Of a stretch of 64,000 bases of DNA, positions 60,274-64,000 are shown piece by piece. The first letter of the stretch is position 1. Each line of letters opens with the position of its first letter. Made by a program: the position numbers and the translations under genes. Source of the stretch: DATLFA01 sp039934635 (GTDB lineage: Bacteria; Actinomycetota; Acidimicrobiia; Acidimicrobiales; WLNW01); NCBI GenBank assembly GCA_039934635.1, contig JBDTLT010000006.1, positions 1 to 64,000 of the forward strand. The letters are read 5' to 3'. Below the pieces are notes generated by a model, which worked only from the letters and a program-made list of their open reading frames with translations, ran no database searches and was not told where the DNA came from.

Positions 60274-61131
60274 ATGGCGAGAGTCGATCTGCGCAACGAT
60301 GCCAACGCAACCGGCGACTGGTTCGTCGACACGCGTTGTATCGACTGCGGCACGTGCCGCGAGATTGCACCGGCCCTGTTCGAGGCACACGCCGACACAT
60401 CGATCGTGCGGCGCCAACCGTCCGCCACCGAAGAACTCGACGCGTGGCTCGCGGCACAGGCATGTCCCACGTCGTCGATCGGTACCGTGTCGCGGCGCCC
60501 GCGTCCCGGGCGGCTGTATCCCCGCGAATTCGAGCCGGAATCGGGAGTTTTCGACCTCGGCTACTGCTCTGAGGACAGCTTTGGCGCGTCGGCATGGCTC
60601 GTCGTGCGCCCGCACGGCAACATCCTCGTCGACTCGCCCCGTTTCACCGAGGCACTGGCCGCCCCGATCGCCGCGTTCGGTGGGATACGCCACGTCGCGT
60701 TGACCCACCGCGACGACGTGGCCGACGCGCGCCGATGGGCCGATCGCTTCGACGCAACGACGTGGATCCACACCGGCGATCGATCGGCGGCACCATGGGC
60801 GACGGGCATTCTGACCGGCGAACAGCAACTGCAACCTGGCTTCGTCGCCGTACCTGTTCCCGGGCACACCAAAGGGTCCGTGGTGTTCCTTCTCGACGGT
60901 CGATGGCTGTTCACCGGCGACTCGCTCGCGTGGAGCAACCAGCGTGATGATCTCATCGCGTTTCGCAGCGCGTGTTGGTTCTCGTGGAAGCAACAAGCCG
61001 ACTCACTCGCCGCGCTGGCCGAGCGCCACCGCTTTGCCGCCGTTTTGCCCGGCCACGGCGCCCGTCACCTGGGTGACCCCGACGAACTTCACGACCGCCT
61101 CGTGCAACTCGTCGCCCGCATGCGCCGCTGA
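60274..61131 (+). CDS. ferredoxin-MBL-fold fusion protein
   Basis: A 285-residue protein in two parts. Residues 1-70 form a ferredoxin domain with RCIDCGTCREIAPALFE and QACPTSS, four cysteines for one [4Fe-4S] cluster. Residues 75-285 form an MBL-fold domain in which the usual HxHxDH is changed to LTHRDDVADARRWADRF, while VPGHTKGS, FTGDSLAW and LPGHGARH remain. The first zinc site is thus altered. Similar fusions occur in cyanobacteria and plants and may be redox or diiron enzymes. The start is ATG 60274; no strong ribosome site is visible. Confidence 0.88.
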   Translation: MARVDLRNDANATGDWFVDTRCIDCGTCREIAPALFEAHADTSIVRRQPSATEELDAWLAAQACPTSSIGTVSRRPRPGRLYPREFEPESGVFDLGYCSEDSFGASAWLVVRPHGNILVDSPRFTEALAAPIAAFGGIRHVALTHRDDVADARRWADRFDATTWIHTGDRSAAPWATGILTGEQQLQPGFVAVPVPGHTKGSVVFLLDGRWLFTGDSLAWSNQRDDLIAFRSACWFSWKQQADSLAALAERHRFAAVLPGHGARHLGDPDELHDRLVQLVARMRR

Positions 61132-61154
61132 GCAGTCCGGATTTCTCTATATTG

Positions 61155-61164
61155 GCAGCGCTGC
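61155..61164. promoter_or_regulatory. 10-bp palindrome at the start of an amidohydrolase gene
   Basis: GCAGCGCTGC is a perfect palindrome ending 1 base before ATG 61166, where a ribosome site would be expected. It may be an operator or an RNA hairpin that limits translation; it also may be chance. Confidence 0.3.
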
Positions 61165-61165
61165 T

Positions 61166-62038
61166 ATGAACCAGACGCCGTTCGATGTCTTCGACTGCCA
61201 TCAACACATGGGTAGCACCGGCGACGCCCATGGCATCGTGGTGCCCGGCGCAGTCCGCGGCGCGGCGATCGTCGACGAAGAAGTCGCAACGAGGCTGCGC
61301 TTCATGGACGAAGGTGGTATTCGCCAAGCGATCGCCATCCCGGGGCACAACTACAACCGCGCCGACGGCATCGCGGCCACCCGGCGCGAGAACGATGCCA
61401 TTGCCGCGTACCGTGATCGTCTGCCCGACCGGTTTCCGGTTGCCGCAGGCGTGGTCGAACCACTGGACGAAGCCGCAGGCCTGCTCGAGATCAATCGGAT
61501 GGCAAATGAGTTGACGCTGAAAGCGATCAGCTTTCACACCGAGTTCCAAGGCGTCACGATCGACAGCCCATGGATGATGCGCTACCTCGAGCGCATGGGT
61601 GAGCTCGGGATGGTGCCCCTCGTGCACGCATCCAACGTAGTGCTCCACGAAGCGATCTGGCGTTTGGGAAAGATCGCTCGCGCGTTGCCCGACCTGACGA
61701 TCGTGGCGATCGAGCCGTTCTTCACCTACGACGGCATGCAAGAGTGCTTCTTCATTGCCGACGTCGCGCCCAACGTCGTTTTCGAATCCGCGTCGTGCTT
61801 CGATACCGACCTCATGTTGGAACTGGTGCGACAGTTCGGGGCGCAGCGTCTCGTCTACGGAAGCCAGTACTACTCGCAGATTCATCGCGCCGGGGAAGAA
61901 CGCGCGCACGAACGCCGGTGCGCGGCGATCCGCCAGGACATCGTCGACGCGTCGTCCCTCGATGCCGGCGAGAAGGCACTCGTCCTCGGCGGCAACGCTC
62001 GCAGGATCCTCGGCCTCGAACAACGTACCGGTGCGTAA
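61166..62038 (+). CDS. COG2159 amidohydrolase-family protein, short form
   Basis: A 290-residue amidohydrolase_2-family protein, shorter than the other five in this window. It starts DVFDCHQHMGSTGDAHG with an intact HxH, and shows AISFHTEFQGVTIDSPWMMR, MVPLVHASNVVL and an end YGSQYYSQIHRAGEE where longer members have SDYPH. The late metal-site Asp is therefore not obvious. It may be a hydrolase with an altered metal site. It follows the ferredoxin-MBL gene by 34 bases and overlaps the GH3 lipoprotein gene by 8 bases. Confidence 0.8.
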   Translation: MNQTPFDVFDCHQHMGSTGDAHGIVVPGAVRGAAIVDEEVATRLRFMDEGGIRQAIAIPGHNYNRADGIAATRRENDAIAAYRDRLPDRFPVAAGVVEPLDEAAGLLEINRMANELTLKAISFHTEFQGVTIDSPWMMRYLERMGELGMVPLVHASNVVLHEAIWRLGKIARALPDLTIVAIEPFFTYDGMQECFFIADVAPNVVFESASCFDTDLMLELVRQFGAQRLVYGSQYYSQIHRAGEERAHERRCAAIRQDIVDASSLDAGEKALVLGGNARRILGLEQRTGA

Positions 62039-63236
62039 GCCGGTGCCGCAGCGGCACAGTCGCATTCGCCACTATGCCGCGATCGTCACGCTCGTTGCGG
62101 TGGCCGCGTGCTCGGGGTCGGACTCGGCCGGCAATCCGTCGACGCCGAGCACGGTTTCGGTCACGACGGTTGCGCCAACCACTGCGCCGCCCCCCACGAC
62201 GACGCTCGCCCCGACGACAACCACGCTTCCGCCAACGACCACCCTTCCCCGTTCGGCCGACGAACTCGCCGGTGCACGAGTCGTGTGCAGCTACCCCGAG
62301 GTCGATGTCCCCGCGGATCTCCTCGCGCGGCTGCGTGCGGGCAAAGCGGCCGGCGTGCTCTGGTATGGCGAGAACCTTCCGAACGCGGCCACTGCCGTAC
62401 GCAACGCCGCCGCCATCCAACAGGCCGCGGCCGCCGCACCCAATCCCGCCCCCGCCATCATCGCCACCGATCAGGAAGGGGGCGCGGTGCGGCGTATTCC
62501 CGGCCCACCCGAGGCATCGGCCCAAGCGCTTGCCGCACTGGGGACAGCCGCGATCCGCGATCAAGGCAAAGCGTCGGCCACTGCGTTGCGCCAGTGGGGT
62601 ATCAACGTCAACCTCGCGCCGGTGGCCGACGTCGGGCGCACTGGTTCATTCCTCATGGCACAGGCGCGTTCATTCGGCACCGATCCCGCCGCTGTCGGCG
62701 CCGATGTCGTCGCATTCGTCACCGGTCTCCGCGACGGCGGCGTGGCCGCCACCCTCAAGCACTTCCCTGGGCTCGGCGCCGCAGTAACGAACACCGACCT
62801 CGCGTCGAGCGTCGTCGATGTGCCCGCAGACATCCTGCGCTCGACCGATCTCGCGCCTTTCGCCGCGGGCATCGGCGCGCGAACCGACATCGTCATGATC
62901 TCGAGTGCGAAGTACCCCGCGCTCGACTCGGTGCCCGCGGTCGTCTCACGCGTGATCGTTCACGATGTCCTACGCGGTCAACTCGCGTTCAACGGCGTGG
63001 TCATCTCGGATGCGTTCGACACCGACGCAGTAGCCGCCGTTGGACCGATCGCGAGCACGGCGGTCGCGGCCGCCAACGCCGGCGTCGACGTCTTCATCGC
63101 CCGTCACGCACCACCGTGCGCGCAAATTCAAGAAGCGCTGGCAAACGCGATCACCGACGGTCGAATCCCCCGCGCCGATGCGGAAGCCGCCTACGCGCGA
63201 GTCATGCAACTGCGACGCGGTCTCCCGGGAGATTGA
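62031..63236 (+). CDS. glycoside hydrolase family 3 lipoprotein (NagZ-like)
   Basis: A 401-residue lipoprotein: signal peptide ending VAVAACSGS, a long Pro/Thr linker (to about residue 80), then a GH3 N-terminal TIM-barrel. ATDQEGGAVRRI, NVNLAPVADVG, TLKHFPGLGAAVTNTD and VISDAFDTDAV match NagZ-type beta-N-acetylhexosaminidases; the Asp in ISDAFD is the likely nucleophile. NagZ has KHFPGHGxxxxDSH, here KHFPGLG with no His-Asp pair, so the acid/base residue may be changed. It is anchored outside and may act on peptidoglycan or glycosides. GTG 62031 overlaps the upstream gene. Confidence 0.85.
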   Translation: MRKPVPQRHSRIRHYAAIVTLVAVAACSGSDSAGNPSTPSTVSVTTVAPTTAPPPTTTLAPTTTTLPPTTTLPRSADELAGARVVCSYPEVDVPADLLARLRAGKAAGVLWYGENLPNAATAVRNAAAIQQAAAAAPNPAPAIIATDQEGGAVRRIPGPPEASAQALAALGTAAIRDQGKASATALRQWGINVNLAPVADVGRTGSFLMAQARSFGTDPAAVGADVVAFVTGLRDGGVAATLKHFPGLGAAVTNTDLASSVVDVPADILRSTDLAPFAAGIGARTDIVMISSAKYPALDSVPAVVSRVIVHDVLRGQLAFNGVVISDAFDTDAVAAVGPIASTAVAAANAGVDVFIARHAPPCAQIQEALANAITDGRIPRADAEAAYARVMQLRRGLPGD

Positions 63237-63246
63237 TGCTCGCGAG

Positions 63247-63729
63247 TCACGACCCCGCGTCCGCCCCGAGGTGCACGCCGGGGAGTCCGCCGCCGAGCGG
63301 GTCGATGCGCAGTCGCGAGAGGTGCAAGCTCTTGATGCGCCACTCGCCGTCTTCGCGCACGTACTCCTCGGTGTAGTGACCGAAACCCTGCAGCCCGATG
63401 CGGGCACCGTTCGCACCTTGCGGGAACTCGACATAGTCGAACATCGCCCACGTACCTCGTGCGCTGTCCGCACCGGTGATCTCGATCTCGGGCATGTGGC
63501 CGTGGTGCACGGTGCGCACGCCTTCGAGCACGCCACTCACCGAGGCAACGACGGCGGCGCGACCGTGCTCATCGACGCCGCCTTCGGGCACCACGAGGTG
63601 CGCGTCCTCGGCGAACACCATCGCCCACTCGTCCCACTTCTTCTGGTCCATGAGCCGGAAGTAGCGCGCCTTGAGCCTTTTGATGGCTTCGATGTCCGCC
63701 AACTGTCGCAGCAGGTCCCCGTCGTTCAT
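63247..63729 (-). CDS. SnoaL/NTF2-like protein
   Basis: A 160-residue SnoaL_4-type protein: LADIEAIKRLKARYFRLMDQ, KKWDEWAMVFAEDAHLVVPE, VHHGHMPEIEITGADSARGT and EWRIKSLHLSRLRIDPLG. The Tyr/Asp/His set resembles that of scytalone-dehydratase-like enzymes. GGGGGAG precedes ATG 63729, so the open extension to 63951 is not used. It converges on the GH3 gene and is divergent from the dioxygenase gene at the window edge. Confidence 0.88.
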   Translation of the reverse strand: MNDGDLLRQLADIEAIKRLKARYFRLMDQKKWDEWAMVFAEDAHLVVPEGGVDEHGRAAVVASVSGVLEGVRTVHHGHMPEIEITGADSARGTWAMFDYVEFPQGANGARIGLQGFGHYTEEYVREDGEWRIKSLHLSRLRIDPLGGGLPGVHLGADAGS

Positions 63730-63837
63730 CGCTCCCCCTTCGCGCAACGCGTCGTCTCGCGAACCTACCGGCTCACGGCCGGTCGAGGCCGGGAAGCGGA
63801 TGGCCTTGTCGGTCGTTTTTGCTGTAGCACAGCCGGC

Positions 63838-64000
63838 ATGGCCGAAGTACGCGACAATCCAGTCATGCTGTCCATCAGGGGGACCGGGGAAGGGTTCGGC
63901 GCGTACGTCGAAGGTGTCGATCTGTGCGGCGCGCCGGACAAAGCGACGCACGCCGCGCTACAGGCCGCACTCGACGAGCATCTACTGCTGATCTTTCGCA
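63838..64000 (+). CDS. TauD/TfdA-type dioxygenase, N-terminal part only
   Basis: The first 54 codons of a gene cut by the window edge. TGEGFGAYVEGVDLCGAPDK and LQAALDEHLLLIFR match the N-terminus of TauD/TfdA Fe(II)/2-oxoglutarate dioxygenases (GaeV-x-GvDL ... al-x-eh-x-vlvFR). The catalytic HxD lies beyond the window. GTG or other starts upstream cannot be excluded; ATG 63838 follows AGCCGGC with no strong ribosome site. Confidence 0.75.
   Translation, partial: MAEVRDNPVMLSIRGTGEGFGAYVEGVDLCGAPDKATHAALQAALDEHLLLIFR

Noticed and set aside
62160..62250. Repeated ACGACC/CCAACGAC triplet-like run resembling a small repeat array
   Set aside because: It encodes the Pro/Thr linker after the lipoprotein signal; there are no spacers or direct repeats of CRISPR size.
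62108..63376. A 422-codon plus-strand open frame overlapping the GH3 gene
   Set aside because: It is a shifted frame of the GH3 lipoprotein gene and has only Arg/Ser-rich shadow sequence.

Overview
This window looks like chromosomal DNA of a high-GC actinobacterium, probably an uncultured Acidimicrobiia (Ilumatobacter-like) lineage. The grounds are GC-rich third codon positions, frequent GTG starts after GGGGGAGG-type ribosome sites, ATGA-overlapping gene pairs, and typical actinobacterial families: a GAF-ANTAR regulator, an LLM-class flavin oxidoreductase, a PPOX-type FMN/F420 protein, many TetR, SDR and MFS genes, and CoA-thioester catabolism. The taxon is inferred from gene content only. 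I saw no rRNA, tRNA, CRISPR array, insertion sequence or phage gene.

Layout. 0-5.6 kb: VOC protein, cytochrome P450, MBL hydrolase, YceI, PPOX/DsbA-like pair and a small membrane protein. 5.7-24.1 kb: a catabolic island. It holds three COG2159 amidohydrolases (two of them close paralogues), two DUF35 plus Ltp2-like (cysteine-less thiolase) pairs, two very long tandem CaiB/BaiF CoA-transferases, an SDR, an APH-type kinase, a TetR regulator, and an oligopeptide-type ABC importer consisting of two permeases and a binding lipoprotein without ATPases. Related ATAG/CTAT palindromes lie upstream of both paralogous amidohydrolases; the second also lies upstream of the main operon. 24-34 kb: quinone reductase, SDR, three MFS exporters, a ZIP transporter, a TetR with its probable operator, and a VIT1-like transporter. 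34.5-41.5 kb: enoyl-CoA hydratase, SpoIIE-type phosphatase overlapping a BrkB-type membrane protein, a decayed GGDEF gene, an amine-oxidase-like flavoprotein, and an operon for a ferric-reductase-like membrane protein, ferredoxin and ferredoxin reductase. 41.5-45.5 kb: two further amidohydrolases around an LLM oxidoreductase and a small cysteine protein. 45.6-49.3 kb: lipoproteins, one of them 1042 residues with an HExxH peptidase-like region and a von Willebrand D domain. 49.4-53.1 kb: TetR, SDR, APH kinase and acyl-CoA dehydrogenase in one operon, resembling a split ACAD10/ACAD11. 53.1-64 kb: aldo-keto reductase, PaaK-like ligase, flavin monooxygenase, ANTAR regulator, an RsbW-like remnant, two small helical proteins, VOC protein, SDR, ferredoxin-MBL fusion, a sixth amidohydrolase, a GH3 lipoprotein, a SnoaL-like protein and the start of a TauD-type dioxygenase.

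How the genes may work together. The 5.7-24 kb island reads as uptake of an organic substrate, CoA transfer between carboxylic acids, retro-aldol cleavage of a side-chain CoA ester by DUF35/Ltp2 pairs, and hydrolysis, hydration or decarboxylation by COG2159 enzymes. The ferredoxin and ferredoxin reductase at 40 kb could supply electrons to the P450 at 0.5-1.7 kb. The substrate cannot be read from the sequence. Most promising as an undescribed system is the 15.3-24.1 kb operon, whose two tandem CoA-transferases each keep the catalytic aspartate only in the C-terminal half, together with its shared palindromic operator.
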